From Petrosia ficiformis (Eukaryota > Porifera > Demospongiae > Haplosclerida > Petrosiidae), in the NCBI GenBank assembly GCA_947044365.1, contig OX345636.1, positions 49,144,896-49,208,895 on the forward strand: a stretch of DNA of 64,000 bases. Direction: 5' to 3'. Shown here piece by piece: positions 1 through 10,929 of this stretch. Made by a program: the position numbers and the translations under genes. The notes below the pieces were generated by a model. That model was not told the origin of the DNA and ran no database searches. It worked only from the letters and a program-made list of their open reading frames with translations. The first letter of the stretch is position 1; each line of letters starts with the position of its first letter.

Positions 1-75
1 TGATGTACATTGTATCTCTTCAAAAACTTTAGCTAACTCGTGTTGGTTTATGGGCATGCCCCCAGACCCCCCTAA

Positions 76-1060
76 GTCATAATAAAGACTGGCAGAAAAT
101 CAGATACCATAAATATTCTAACATGAAATAGTGATGCATGCAAGTATAAATAACATGTACATGTATATTATACTATTACATTTATTTATATAGGCCATCC
201 CTATTATTGCTTTCCCTTGAGTTCCATCTATAATTCATTTTATAGTAATTATTATAGTAGTTAAGGCTACAACGAATATTCACTCCATTCAGATATTTGC
301 TCATTATTTTGGTATTCCAATAGAATTTTTGCATCTAAATATTCGTTTAATGTTTGTGCATGTGCAGAAATTGAACACGTGAAATTATAAAGGCAATAAA
401 ATGGTCGCGGGAGAAGTTTCTTCTTTGTGTTACCAGCTTTCTACACCTGTAGAGTACTAAATAGACGTTTAAAAGCTTTGGGTGTTGTTATAAACATCTA
501 TAGTAGTTGGTTACAGCAAAATGGTGAGCTATTATTTGATATTTCACTAGAGACAAGTTATAACAACATATTTCTGAAAGCAAGCAAATATCCTGATATC
601 CATTTGTTAAACTAAGTGAATATCCGAATACCAAAAACTACTATCTATTGCAGCCCTAATAATTATTATTAAGGCATCAAATGTGTAGTTAAGGAAGTAA
701 CATCATTATTGGAAACTTGGTCAATTAATGAGTGTGACCTGTAAATGAACACATGCTTGAACTACAGCTTGTAGAAACTGCTGTCTAGCTGAAATAATAA
801 TTGCAAATAATATATAAAAACCTTAGATAGTAAAAAATAGTGGAAACAATTGTTGTTGAATTTTGGAATTCAATAAAACATGTTTTTCTCCACCAATTAT
901 CTTGTTTGTAATAATTATTTTTAAGCATGTAACCATTTTCATTGCTCTAGTACTAATGAACATGATATTTATCCTACTGATCAACACGATGACAAAACAA
1001 AACAGTCAGGTTAGTTTCAGTATATTATTAGTGTCATAGTTATGTACTTGTTATAGTTAT
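76..1060 (+). repeat. Segmental duplicate of 59.7-60.0 kb
   Basis: Two blocks, 76-235 and about 885-1060, match 59722-59840 and 59826-60000 in the same order and strand. The matching blocks include the words aataaagactgg and ccttgagttcc, and the intron around the C-type exon. About 650 bases lie between the blocks here but almost none in the right-hand copy. The pair records duplication of part of the J-UBA locus. The extra block contains no convincing gene. Confidence 0.6.
951..1009 (+). CDS. C-type exon of a J-UBA gene paralogue (partial gene)
   Basis: This is a 59-nt exon between a ctctag acceptor and a ggttag donor, phase 2 to 1. It reads STNEHDIYPTDQHDD and onward. It matches the exon at 59889-59947 in length, phase and most bases, and the flanking intron sequence matches on both sides. 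It precedes the visible J-domain by 23 kb and its phase does not lead into that exon, so it most likely belongs to a neighbouring paralogous gene that starts left of the window. No UBA-type exon is seen after it; a retroelement relic follows instead. It may therefore be the tail of a truncated or decayed copy. Confidence 0.55.
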
Positions 1061-2024
1061 AATTGCATTGAAGCCAGTGCTTCAATGAAACTGGAATTGC
1101 AAATAGCTGATAATATATATATATATATATTTAATTTCCTTACATATGGAAGGTGATGCAGCCCATATGCCCCACCCAGAGTTTTTTTATACGTTTTGAA
1201 GCATGGGTCAAGTTGGCTCAACAGTATTAAGTGTGTGAACCATTGCGGATTCATCTTGAGCCAATTAACAAAGAGTTAATGCTGTTAGTGATAATACACA
1301 TGTATAATCATAATTATCCACACCATTTTGGTCTAAAGAGAGAATTGTTCTGTGCCAAAAAAGAACCTCTTAGGACCAATGATTCAGCATATGTCCCACC
1401 CCCCTCTCAATGTAATTTCAGATTTAGAAATTCTTATATAATTATAATGCTCATATTTTCTTGTACTCGTATGATTATCACATTCTAGCACTGATCCTAA
1501 TCCCCCATTTGTAATGAATAATTTTTGTATGATCATTAAAATTATCCTTTTTGTGTTTCTAAAGTAAAGTCCATTTAATTTGTTATTAATTATTGCTCAT
1601 TCATATTTGCAATAATTCATCACAGAAAATGGAAAATGACAAGAATCCTATAGTGTGATGAAGTGACTATTAAGTAATTAGTGTACTTTGACAATGTGTG
1701 GTCTTAACAGCTACTATAACGATTTATCTGTTGATTTCTGTATGTTTCTGTATGTTCTAGAATATTCTTTTATTTTCTTGTACTTTCTTTTGTGTAGTTA
1801 TATAAGTAGGGAGTTTGTAGTTGCGAAGTAGATTGAGTAGATTGAGTAGTGTTCAAAATAATTGTTTGTTATTGTTTAACAAAAGATTTGAACCTACGTG
1901 GCATAACATATAGCATGTAAAACAACTTATGAATCATACACAGTACAAGGTAATAATAGTTTAGGTTAATCCCATATATAAGAAGAAGTGGGATACACTA
2001 TTGCTGAAGTCTACGCCGACTACA
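1010..2024. other. No clear gene; possible LTR relic
   Basis: An (AT)n tract lies near 1112-1131. The stretch 1690-1960 has a TATA-like box (ttatataagtaggg) and a repeated gtagattgagta word just upstream of gypsy integrase remains. It could be a decayed 5' LTR or internal promoter, but I cannot find a matching second LTR. Confidence 0.25.
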
Positions 2025-2932
2025 CATCAGCCATTTTGGTATCACTAAAATGATACAGTTGGCAAGAGAATATATTTGGTGGTCTTCCATTGACCATGAC
2101 ATCGAAAAGTTAGCTAAAGCTTGTGAAGCATGTATGTCTGCCCCAACAATGCATCCCCGGTATCACCATTGAGTCTCTGGGTATGGCCTAGTAAACCTTG
2201 GCAAAGGTTACACATTGACTTTGCAGGCCCCTTATGTGGAAAAATGTACTTTATTTCGATTGATGCCCATTCTAAATGGCTGGAAATTTGGGAAAAGTCT
2301 TCAACTTCTACCTATAAGACAAGGACTTCCAGAACAGGTAGTGTCCAATAATGGACCCTAATTTAGTTTTCGTCATTTCTTCGTATTAGTGGCATTTTAA
2401 GTCAGCACCTAAAATGTTCAAACATTTAAGAACACTATAAAGAAAGGGAAGCGATGGTTTTTCTAATCAATATACTCTTTCTGATTTTTTTCTCTCATCG
2501 CTCCACTCCAAACTCTACCACTGGAAGAAGCCCTTGTGAACTAATGCTAAAACTACCAATCCGGACTGTGTTGGATCTTCTTAAACCGAATAGTGAAAGT
2601 AATGTTTTGAATAAACAGACAACTCAGAAGGAAAATCATGACTCTACCTCTTGTTCTAGATGTTTTTGTGTCGATCAACCTGTCACATGGTACACAGTTA
2701 TCGTAACAGCAAGCCTAAGTGGATCATTGGGATCACACTTAAAAAGAAAGGAAATCTAACTTACATAGTAAAGTTACAAGATGGAATTGTTTGGAAGCGA
2801 CATAGTGATCAATTGCAGGAATTTAATGGTACACAGGACACAGGCAATTGCATATATCCAGGTCACAATCATCTTGGCAGTAATGTTACTAATTCAAACT
2901 CTAATACTGACAAAGTTCCAGTGTTGCTGTGA
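2025..2932 (+). pseudogene. Ty3/gypsy-type integrase relic
   Basis: Broken reading frames spell an LTR-retrotransposon integrase in order. First comes an H2C2 zinc finger (HFGITKMIQ near 2031, then the CxxC of KACEACMS near 2120). The start of the rve catalytic core follows (WQRLHIDFAGP, FISIDAHSKWLEI, 2199-2290), with the first catalytic Asp in the HIDFAG block. Later comes the N-x-TTGRSPCELM block (2510-2550), and finally the C-terminal PKWIIGITLKKKG / HSDQLQEF motif (2710-2825) that follows gypsy integrase cores. Several frame changes and a short gap in the core remove function. No protease, RT or RNase H is seen beside it, so it is a fragment. Confidence 0.75.
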
Positions 2933-3030
2933 GGGCAGTGGAACAGCCTGCACCCCTTGGGGAGCCAAACAACAGATAGTCATCAAGGTAGTGTAGCTGG
3001 TGTCAAACTCCCTGCCTCCACATCCCCATG

Positions 3031-3503
3031 CTAGTGCATCAAAAATGGCGGAGAACAACTTTGGGCCTGATCGCAGACCAAATAGGAGGGTCGTATCAAG
3101 ATAGGTATCTGACTTCCACTACAACACTGACCACCATACCCATGAGCTTCCCTGATCACTAGACGGACATATGTTAGCATGTCCCTAGTTAGTGAATCTG
3201 ATGTTATAATAGCACAGTAGGCCAAAAAACGGTAGACCGAAGTCATAAAGGCTGTTATTTTTTTGGGGGGCGAGCTGGACATTACCCGATGTAGTTTGCT
3301 GGCTGTCTGGCTGAAGGGACCGCATCCAGATACTTGAGGAGAGTAAAGTTATCAGTCAAAAGGTCCCTCATCTCCTTGAACTGACACCCTCTGATCCTTT
3401 CCACCAGCTTTGCTGGAAAAGGTGAGCTGAAGATGTCCAACACCAGTGACATACATGTAGGTAGAGTGGGTGTCACAGGTGCTGCGGTGGGAGGTACTAC
3501 CAC
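3031..3503 (-). pseudogene. Gag-like retroelement ORF relic
   Basis: Two adjacent minus-strand frames (3282-3503, then 3031-3282) appear to be one protein broken by a frameshift near 3282. The first holds a Pro/Thr-rich stretch followed by FPAKLVERIRGCQFKEMRDL. The second holds LAYCAIITSDSLTRDMLTYV and then VIREAHGYGG. This order, a proline-rich linker, a PAKLVERI-type helix and then a Y-x-L-I-x-E-A helix, resembles uncharacterised gag-like ORFs that I recall from sponge and cnidarian retroelements. The assignment rests on memory of that pattern. It lies opposite in strand to the integrase relic on its left, so the two are probably separate insertions. Confidence 0.4.
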
Positions 3504-4495
3504 TGAAGTCCAGGTGATAGAGTTACCTGTTTGTCAATTGAGATGGCTGCGGCATGGCACCCAGAGTTAACCACTGAAGAGACGGTTAAACTGTCTAACT
3601 TAGTGTTGCCTACATGTAGGGCATTAACTTGTCTTTCCTAATCTTGCCAACTTATTGTACTATATGCTCTTGACCAATGATCACAAGAACGGGGATGGAA
3701 TCACTTTCACTGATAGTTCATGAAGAGTACAGTAACATTTATACAAAGAATAAGCACTCTTCATTTCACGCATTAGTAAGTGTCACACAAGTTGACATGC
3801 CCACAGGGGGCCATCTTTCACTGTCCTCCTTGACCTCATGAGCTGGGCATAATTGTTATAATACAATTTATTATTAATATTTGGAAGATAATGTATACTG
3901 ATCTTATTTTCATCTTAAAAATATACTTTTCTGAGTGTGCCAATTGCCCCTGGTTGAAGCTGTCTCACCACAAACATTATTTAAGCATGGTTTTCTCTGG
4001 CCATGGTTGACTACCTCATGTGCTGGCCTGTCCCAATGACTGTAGGAGCCAGTTGTCATGTGTAGCTCAACTCACCTATGTACAACCATATTTGTATACC
4101 AAGATAGACCATCTCGGACGACTCATAGTAAGCTCCCACTGACTGTGGGGACACCCTGCACATCAAATACACAGGTTAACCAGACCAACTATACATTCAT
4201 CTGGCAACAATACTGAGTGACTTGAAACTGGCAATGATGATTGGCCAGGCACTAAGGTGTCCACTAACTGACTCAGACCTCATCCTGTATAACAGTCCTT
4301 AGCGAAACGAGTACAGAGGTCATCAGCGAGGCAACACCCTTGCCTGCATCCTTGTTAGAATTGCCAGCAGTATTCTCTTCGTTTGAAGTCATCATATGAA
4401 AAATACTAGTTGTCTTTTTTTCGCTACTGACTGACTGACTGCCCTATGTATGAGCGCATGCATCATACCCAATTGTGCTTAACTAGCATTTGGTC
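3504..4495. other. No gene recognised
   Basis: This is less AT-rich than its surroundings. It has no sustained reading frame on either strand, and I see no terminal repeats. It could be the decayed remainder of the retroelement that supplied 3031-3503. Confidence 0.3.
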
Positions 4496-5135
4496 TCTTA
4501 GAAAGATCAGAATTTGAGATTGCCTAGAAAGGTAAATTTTATGGTTTCACTTACAAGCTACAGAAATCAGCTTTCTTCAGTCCCTTGTAACTATAAAACT
4601 AGTGTTGGGCGATTATGAGAATTGATGAAATGATAATCATACAGTATATAATCACGATTATCACAGTTATAATCAAAGAGATTTGTAGTATTCCCACTTT
4701 TGGCTTGGACTGATTTTTTATACTTGTAACAAACGGGCCTCTCTTGCTCTGACTCAATCACAATACCATCTTCTGTTGCCTGTAGTCCAAACACAACTTT
4801 TTGTGTTTTTTTTCTTTACAACGTTCATTCCCTGAGCTTGATGTAAAGCCATCTTTTCACTTTTGTGGTCTGACACGAAGGAGAATAATCGCGCATGCGC
4901 GATAATCACCTCAAACAAAAATGTAACAGTTTGATTATTGTTTATTATAAACACCATGATTTAATGTCAAACCGGTTAATCACCCAACACTATATCAGAA
5001 AATGGCTTCATAACTTGGTGCATGCCATGTTTGGTGGCTGTGGCTTTTGTGGCTTTGTACTTGCTGAAAAATGGAGATTTTAGCTACATTTGCTCTCTTA
5101 CAGCAAGAAATACATGGCATCAGATGATATGAAGG
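4495..5135 (-). repeat. Copy of the 18190-18770 TIR element, split by a hAT insertion
   Basis: The flanks 4520-4599 and 4993-5080 match, in reverse complement, 18360-18545 of the element at 18190-18770. Shared words include ctagaaaggtaaattttatg and catgccatgt(t/a)tggtgg. The two flanks are adjacent in the other copy, so the intervening 393 bases (4600-4992) are a later insertion. Confidence 0.65.
4600..4992 (-). mobile_element. hAT-type derivative with BED-finger remnant
   Basis: The terminal inverted repeats are TAGTGTTGGGCGATTA and TAATCACCCAACACTA. Inside, on the minus strand (about 4660-4860), broken frames give FGLQATEDG, then ERPVCYKYKKSVQAKSGNTT. This is the start of a ZBED-type zinc finger as found in hAT transposases; the second Cys appears replaced by Tyr. 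The flanking octamers tataaaac and tatcagaa match at only 5 of 8 positions, so the target duplication is weak. The empty-site comparison with 18190-18770 supports insertion independently. It is an internally deleted, non-autonomous element. Confidence 0.6.
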
Positions 5136-6030
5136 TTGGTATTGCCACAAAATTACAGTTATTCGTTGTCATGTTCTATTTAGAAACGCATCTGAGTCCA
5201 CTCCCGGGTCCATCCTTTTCAAAGTGAAGCATTATGATCGTATAGACAGATGGCACAATGGTCTACACAGAAACAAAGATCGCTTGATTGAAACTATTAC
5301 CTAAAATGGAAGACCACAATAGTGATTCAGATCAGATATTAGCACATGTGTAACACAAGCTTTTTTTTCTCTGACATCTTAAGAGCCTGGGTATGAGGCT
5401 AAACAGTTTCATGCTACAAGTAAATTTGTATAGAAGAAGATACAATGAAATTGTCTTTCCATAGTAAATCAGTATTAGACAAATACATGTAATCAGTTAC
5501 TATAGTATACAACCAACAAACAATCTAACAATTTACATTCAAAAGTAAATAATATCATTAATGTTATTATCATTGAAAAGTAACATGGTTAGGAAAGATA
5601 ACAATCATTAGTCAATATTGTAGTGGAATTACAGGAATCAAAATGATCAACTGGACCAGCATCACTACAGCTACAAGAAGTCATGAAAATGACATTGAAA
5701 GGGTAGGCTGAGTCACGTGACATCTTGTGTCATTTCCCAAGTGATTTGCCAGTTTTGAAGTTTTTCTGCAACTTATGACCACTCTAGGGGCCCTTGCAAC
5801 ATATGTTCTAGGGTCTAGGGCCACAAATTCACCGAATCATACTGTCTCATCATTAGGATTGAAATTTGAACAAAATGTCACATGACCTGCCCACCATGTC
5901 CATGTCATTTCCATGGCTACTTGTAGCCGCAGTGGCGCTGGTCCCCTTACAGATTTCTCTGCCCTAGTTTTCAACCCCTCTTCCAGCCATGATATATATG
6001 AACGTCGAACTCCACGTGTTGACTGTCCTG
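5136..6030. other. No gene recognised
   Basis: No coding signal or terminal repeats are seen. The short region 5760-6030 is somewhat richer in GC and ends at an (AT)n tract. Confidence 0.3.
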
Positions 6031-6051
6031 GTTGTATATATATATATATAT

Positions 6052-6147
<96 letters not shown>

Positions 6148-6206
6148 CATGTATATATATATACATGTATATATATATGTATATGTAATATATATATATA
6201 TATACA
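6031..6206. repeat. (AT)n/(TATG)n microsatellite tract
   Basis: About 175 bases of TA dinucleotides with interspersed atgt. Apparent ORFs of Ile/Tyr repeats across it are artefacts of the repeat. Confidence 0.9.
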
Positions 6207-6735
6207 ATAACTAGCAGAAACATCAAAGGGCCACTGGGTTGTATATACGTGATATACCACCCGGTTTGATAACCGCAGGTGTATAATTATACTCACCTCC
6301 ATGTGACAATTGCATCATACAGAGCATGCGCATTACCATCTGCCATCTGTGGTTACAGCTGAAAAATGGGCCAAAGAGGAAGCGGCTCTCATTATTGAGG
6401 AAGAAAAAAGTTGATACCATGTCTGCTTCACGATTTAAATTCACTACATCACCCAAGATAGATGAAATGAAGCATAAGGTTATACCTAAGAACACAGATA
6501 AGTGTACGCAGTGGCTCTGAACATGGCACTTATCGTCGTGTATTTGGCATGTTTGACGTTTCTGCAAGTTACTGAATATATTATATGTACCATGTCTTCT
6601 TGGTGTATATGGTGAATAAGACCTTCGCCCCTCGATTTCACCCCTTGGCTTCGCCTCGGGCTGATATCTCAGGGCTCAGGTCTATTCGCCATATACACCT
6701 CAAAGCCACGGTATATATATTACATATACATATAT
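6204..6735 (+). mobile_element. Crypton-like non-autonomous element, copy 1
   Basis: It is near-identical in layout to 9362-9820 and begins aactagcagaaacatcaaag. A short frame (6375-6518) reads KRKRLSLLRKKKVDTM, then TTSPKIDEM, then VIPKNTDKCTQW. The spacing resembles the N-terminal segment before the recombinase fold in Crypton-derived proteins of the ZMYM2/QRICH1 type. The right part carries a hairpin: ggtgtatatggtgaata (6602) pairs with tattcgccatatacacc (6684), with ggcttcgcc in the loop. Family assignment is inference; there is no full recombinase. Confidence 0.5.
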
Positions 6736-6972
6736 AATTATGTATATGTATATTATGGTGAGTTCACAGTTTTGCCACTAAAACCAATCTGACCCACCAT
6801 GAATATAATAATTATCTACACTGATTGCGAGATGTAGCTCAGTATCTCATCAAAGTCAAAGCAACTGAACTGCAACAGGATTGCCCCAAGGGCTAGGATA
6901 ACCGTGTGTCTGGAGGATCTTTTAAGGGAAGTACTACATAAGGAAAGGGAAGGCCTTTTTTTCTTGTTAGAC
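6736..6972. other. Possible TE protein fragment, otherwise nothing
   Basis: An (AT)n-like stretch is followed by a + frame around 6885-6980 giving LEDLLREVLHKEREG and then FFLLDN. It looks coding but is short and unassigned. It abuts the left arm of the inverted repeat at 6973. Confidence 0.2.
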
Positions 6973-7443
6973 AATATTTCAACTTCTTTACACTGAGTCA
7001 TTGATAGAAGAATACCAACAGAGAAGACAAAAAGAGCAACTTCCTAACGAGGCAATGATGGCAAATGCAAGTGATGATTGTGCACATGTGCTGACACACC
7101 TCCAATAAATAATTGAAAAATGGGTGAGTAACTAAATAGAATGCTACTGCTGGGAAATATAATCATAATATATATCCGATATATAATGATTATTTAGTGT
7201 ATATGCGATATATATGATATATACAGCTGTCCTCATATGTTTTGTATTGTATAAGAAGATATTGTATATATTATATCTATTTAGTTACTCACCCATTTTT
7301 CAATTATTTATTGGAGGTGTGTCAGCACATGTGCACAATCATCACTTGCATTTGCCATCATTGCCTCGTTAGGAAGTTGCTCTTTTTGTCTTCTCTGTTG
7401 GTATTCTTCTATCAATGACTCAGTGTAAAGAAGTTGAAATATT
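6973..7443. repeat. Perfect 168-bp inverted repeat with 135-bp spacer
   Basis: Arms 6973-7140 and 7276-7443 are exact reverse complements over 168 bases by direct reading. The 135-base spacer is AT-rich. Read on the minus strand of the right arm (or the plus strand of the left arm), one frame gives FQLLYTESLIEEYQQRRQKE and ends at HVLTHLQ-stop. So the arm looks like the 3' end of a coding sequence, probably from a mobile element. Perfect identity means a recent event, or an inverted-read artefact in the assembly. Confidence 0.85.
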
Positions 7444-7503
7444 TCTACAAAACTTTTTTGGACAGCCGTATACATGTGTATATTGTATATACACCTAATA
7501 ATC

Positions 7504-7546
7504 ATTATATATATATTACATATATATATATATATATATATATGTA

Positions 7547-7577
<31 letters not shown>

Positions 7578-7790
7578 ATATATATATATATATATACATA
7601 TATTACATCCGGAAAATATAGAACAGGATGTGGTAAAAAAAAGTGTGCTATATGGAAAATATAGAACAGTCGGTACCTTTGATGTTAGGCGTGAAAGTGC
7701 TATAAATATAATTATTATATATGTATATAATTATATATATATATATATATATATATACTTATAATTATATATATATATATAGATCATTAC
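7504..7790. repeat. (AT)n tracts
   Basis: TA-dinucleotide runs at 7504-7600 and 7715-7780 are separated by two copies of the word ggaaaatatagaaca (near 7612 and 7657). Confidence 0.8.
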
Positions 7791-8055
7791 TTTATGCTGC
7801 CATAAAATTAAAGTTTAAAATGTTTATTAATCAAAAAATAAATTAAGGACAAGTTAACTTTCAGATAAAGAACTTTTTCAATGTTTTTAGGCAGTAAACA
7901 ACAATGACGTCACCAGTGAATTAGTGATTGATGAATAATTCATAGCTTCTATATAAAATTGATGATGTTACTATTACCATTACCATTTCCAAAAAATAGT
8001 AATCAATGGGTAACATTACAAATACGATTACCACATTCCTGATACAGATAGATAG

Positions 8056-9088
8056 TAGAGTTGTTTTAGTTAACTAAAACTAATACTAAATCTATTTTAG
8101 TATAACCTTTTTCTATTTTAGTTTTTAACTATAGCTAAAATATATTATTGATGGCCTTTTAGTTATAGAACTATAACTAATATACTTATAATGGATGTTT
8201 TGGTTAACTAAATGTACTTATAATTACACTAAGAGGCAGTGTAAATGGATGTACACATTGACAGTTTTAATTTCATGATTGTACTGTAGGTCAAATTTCA
8301 AACCAACATATTAGTATTTGCTGTTATAATTGTTTAGTTAACTGAAACAGCACTATGAAAACTATTAGTTAACTATAACTAAAATCAAGAGTATATAATA
8401 GAAAGAGAGGGAGAGTATCGCACTTCCGTATAAGCGTGTAGCACAACCCTGCGAAAAGTACATGACCGTTATAATAATATTCACGCTGTAATCATCACAT
8501 GTGAAGTAGGCGTTGAGGCGTTGTGTGACCACATTGTAAACAAAGATGGATGATGCAGCAACCACACCATAACGGATCCCATCTGTGCAGCGTTCGCCTC
8601 ATTTATCAAGTCGTGTTGCTGGTTCGATAATAAGGGTAGGTGATCTTCCACTGTCAAAGTTTCTTAAAACTTCAGGATTTGTGGCATCTCTCCAGAAAGT
8701 TGCAAAGGAATAGTTGGATTTCACTTTGTAAGGTAAGGTAGCTCGGACTGCTCCAAGTCAGCTTCCTCGTCACTGTCGATCTCAAAATCACTGTCTTCGT
8801 ATAGAATATCCCTCTCGAGCTCGGGTATGTAAGCGTATAGTATACTATTCACATGATTATTAAACATGCTTGGGGTTTGTGCACCGCCTTGTGGTCTAGC
8901 ACGTACTTTTCACCATCTTCTCAACTCAAGTACTTTTCGCAGGGTTGTGCTATAAGTGCGATACTCTCCCGCTCTAATTATATAATTGAAAATATTAGTT
9001 AACTATTACTAAAACATCACTGAAATTAAGAAATTTTAGTTAACTATAACTAAAACAAAGTCTCAAAAATGAAACTAAAACAACACTA
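8056..9088. mobile_element. hAT-type MITE (TAG-GTTGTTTTAGTT family) hosting a nested element
   Basis: The termini TAGAGTTGTTTTAGTT and AACTAAAACAACACTA are inverted repeats with one mismatch, flanked by the octamer ATAGATAG on both sides (8048-8055, 9089-9096). The octamer lies in a GATA tract, so the duplication is suggestive only. The outer element is made of degenerate tagttaactataactaaaa units and is interrupted at 8409-8970 by another element. A relative lies at 47285-47462, and similar units occur near 32180-32390. Confidence 0.6.
8409..8970 (-). mobile_element. Nested foldback element with acidic coding remnant
   Basis: The ends gggagagtatcgcactt...tagcacaaccctgcgaaaagtac (8409-8461) and gtacttttcgcagggttgtgctataagtgcgatactctccc (8930-8970) are inverted repeats. 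The left arm has about 14 extra bases. Between them the minus strand around 8745-8830 encodes an acidic stretch, ERDILYEDSDFEIDSDEEAD, typical of the N-terminal region of some transposase genes. The family is not identified. Confidence 0.55.
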
Positions 9089-9320
9089 ATAGATAGATAG
9101 ATAAATAGATAAATAAATAGATAGATAGCTTTTTATTTGGCACTGCACAGTTCTCACTATGGGCCAGATAGTGCAGTTAACTATGATTAGTCGTCACTAA
9201 CAGCACTAACTCTTTGTTAACTGGCACAAAACATATTCCCAATAGCACACATACGTACATGTACTGACCATTGTTGAGCCAATTTGGCTAATACTTCAAA
9301 ATGTGTCAAAAACTATATAT

Positions 9321-9352
<32 letters not shown>

Positions 9353-9361
9353 ATATATATA
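9089..9361. repeat. GATA/AAATA simple repeat and (AT)n
   Basis: An (ata/g)n run lies at 9089-9130 and an (AT)n tract at 9317-9362. The sequence between them shows no gene. Confidence 0.7.
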
Positions 9362-9820
9362 TACCAAAACTAACAGAAACATCAAAGTATATGATATACC
9401 ACAAAGTTCGATAACCGCAAGTGTATATTACTGATATACTCACCTCCACATAACAATTGCCTCATACCGAGCATGCGCATTACCATCTGACAGCTGAAAA
9501 ATGGAACCAACACCAAAGAGGAAGAGGTTCTCGTTATTGAGAAAGAAAAACATTGATACCATGTCTGCTTCACATTTACATTCACTATATCACCCAAGGT
9601 AGATGAAATGAAGTGCAAGGTTATACCTAAGAACACAGATAAGTGTACGCAGTGGGTATAACCTTTTGGCATGTTTGATGTTTCTGTAAATTACTGAATA
9701 TATTATATGTACCATGTCTTCTTGGTGTATATGGAGAAAATAAGACCTTTGCCCCTCAATATCAGCCCTCGGCTTCGCCATATACACCTAGACGCCATGG
9801 TATATATATTACATATATAT
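9362..9820 (+). mobile_element. Crypton-like non-autonomous element, copy 2
   Basis: Same start (actaacagaaacatcaaag), same internal coding remnant (KRKRFSLLRKKNIDTM-like, then VIPKNTDKCTQWV) and same end (acgccatggtatatatatta) as copy 1 at 6204-6735. The hairpin arm is shortened here (ggtgtatatgg...ccatatacacc). Both copies lie between (AT)n tracts in the same orientation. Confidence 0.5.
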
Positions 9821-9829
9821 ATATAATAT

Positions 9830-10157
9830 TATGTACACGTATGTACATGTATATATATATATATATACATCTACATGAAAGAGATCTCCTATACCAGCTG
9901 GGATTTGGCCCAGGATCCTATGATAACTGATTTTAGCACAGCATTACAATAAAGCAAAAACAATTGATATTTGAACTACACATGTAGTACATGTATCTGC
10001 CTAGCGGTTTAGAGCTCTTGTAACTTCTTGCACACGTAGCAGATACAATGTACATATACATGTGTTAAAGTACAGGTTCAAGATGTTTGTCAGTGAGTGT
10101 GTCATACCTTTTGTAAAACATATATAATTATCCATTTATTGACAAGTTATTACTTAC
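9830..10157. other. No gene confirmed; possible 3' end of a minus-strand gene
   Basis: On the minus strand a frame around 10020-10060 gives CICYVCKKLQEL-stop. It lies downstream of the candidate exons at 10158-10429, but no good acceptor was found. Confidence 0.15.
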
Positions 10158-10429
10158 CTTTATAAAAGCATTAGTGTAGTCTCCATAACTGGACCAGGAT
10201 CTGAAATTCTCACCAAGATGTTCAACACTTGATAATGAACACAAGTAGAAATTATGTAATATAAGATCTGAGTAGAGAAGTCAAAATAATCAGCAAATTA
10301 TAATTAATTATGCCCACAATAAAAAGACACCTATGTCAACTTTCAAAAACATCAATTATAAAAACAACTCGAGTCCACACATTAACAACTTACCCAGTGA
10401 TATTAATTCTTTGTTCATCCAATATTATC
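10158..10429 (-). CDS. Two candidate exons of an unrecognised minus-strand gene
   Basis: Exon a is 10394-10429: acceptor ttttacacag, donor gtaagt, reading IILDEQRINIT. Exon b is 10158-10227: acceptor ttatcaag, donor gtaagt, reading VEHLGENFRSWSSYG and then DYTNAFIK. Joined, the phases agree (2 to 2, then 2 to 0) and give one continuous frame. An alternative acceptor (ctctactcag) would extend exon b but breaks phase with exon a. IILDEQ resembles the RIIL-x-DED segment of plexin cytoplasmic domains, but exon b does not continue as plexin, so I leave the product unnamed. Confidence 0.35.
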
Positions 10430-10539
10430 CTGTGTAAAATAAACACGAAGATTCCAAAGTTATGAAACACTACTATATACTTATAATGTATAAGCTCATA
10501 ATTATACATGTACATGTAACATGCTAATAATCAGGGCTA

Positions 10540-10870
10540 CATTTTTATGGCCCATAGAGCAATTCCCATAATTGTTTTCCACAGAGTTTAATGTATATAT
10601 ATATATATATTATACGTGAGTATAAGTTAAGGAAGTCGTGTCATTCCAAAAGGCTCAAAAAAATTAATAGGTATGGTACGTAAAAAAATGTGCACTCAAG
10701 CTACAGACCAGCAGGAAGAAAGCTGCATTGCTATACATGTAGCTCATGTAGAAACTCGAACTATAATAGCTGTTCTATCTGACAAGATAAGGAGAATAGG
10801 TAATCAAAGTAATAAGGAGTCAATTGGTATAATAGTTGTTCTATCAGAAATATATTCCTAACGTTCTACA
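10540..10870 (-). repeat. Copy of dispersed TIR repeat A (reverse)
   Basis: It matches the right-hand part of the repeat at 23329-23836 in reverse complement: atggcccatagag, cccataattgttttcc, ttaaggaagtcgtgtcattcc, ctacagaccagcaggaag. The poly-TA inset is at 10590-10612. Confidence 0.65.
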
Positions 10871-10929
10871 AATATCCTTTAAAAAGTAAGATAATCAAAA
10901 TAATAACAATAATAGGCTGTTGTTGTTCA

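Noticed and set aside
5837..6302. Overlapping Ile/Tyr-repeat ORFs on both strands
   Set aside because: They are translations of an (AT)n tract and have no other coding signal.
10394..10429. Second plexin gene (IILDEQ segment)
   Set aside because: The following phase-matched exon does not continue as plexin, so the likeness is too short to name it.
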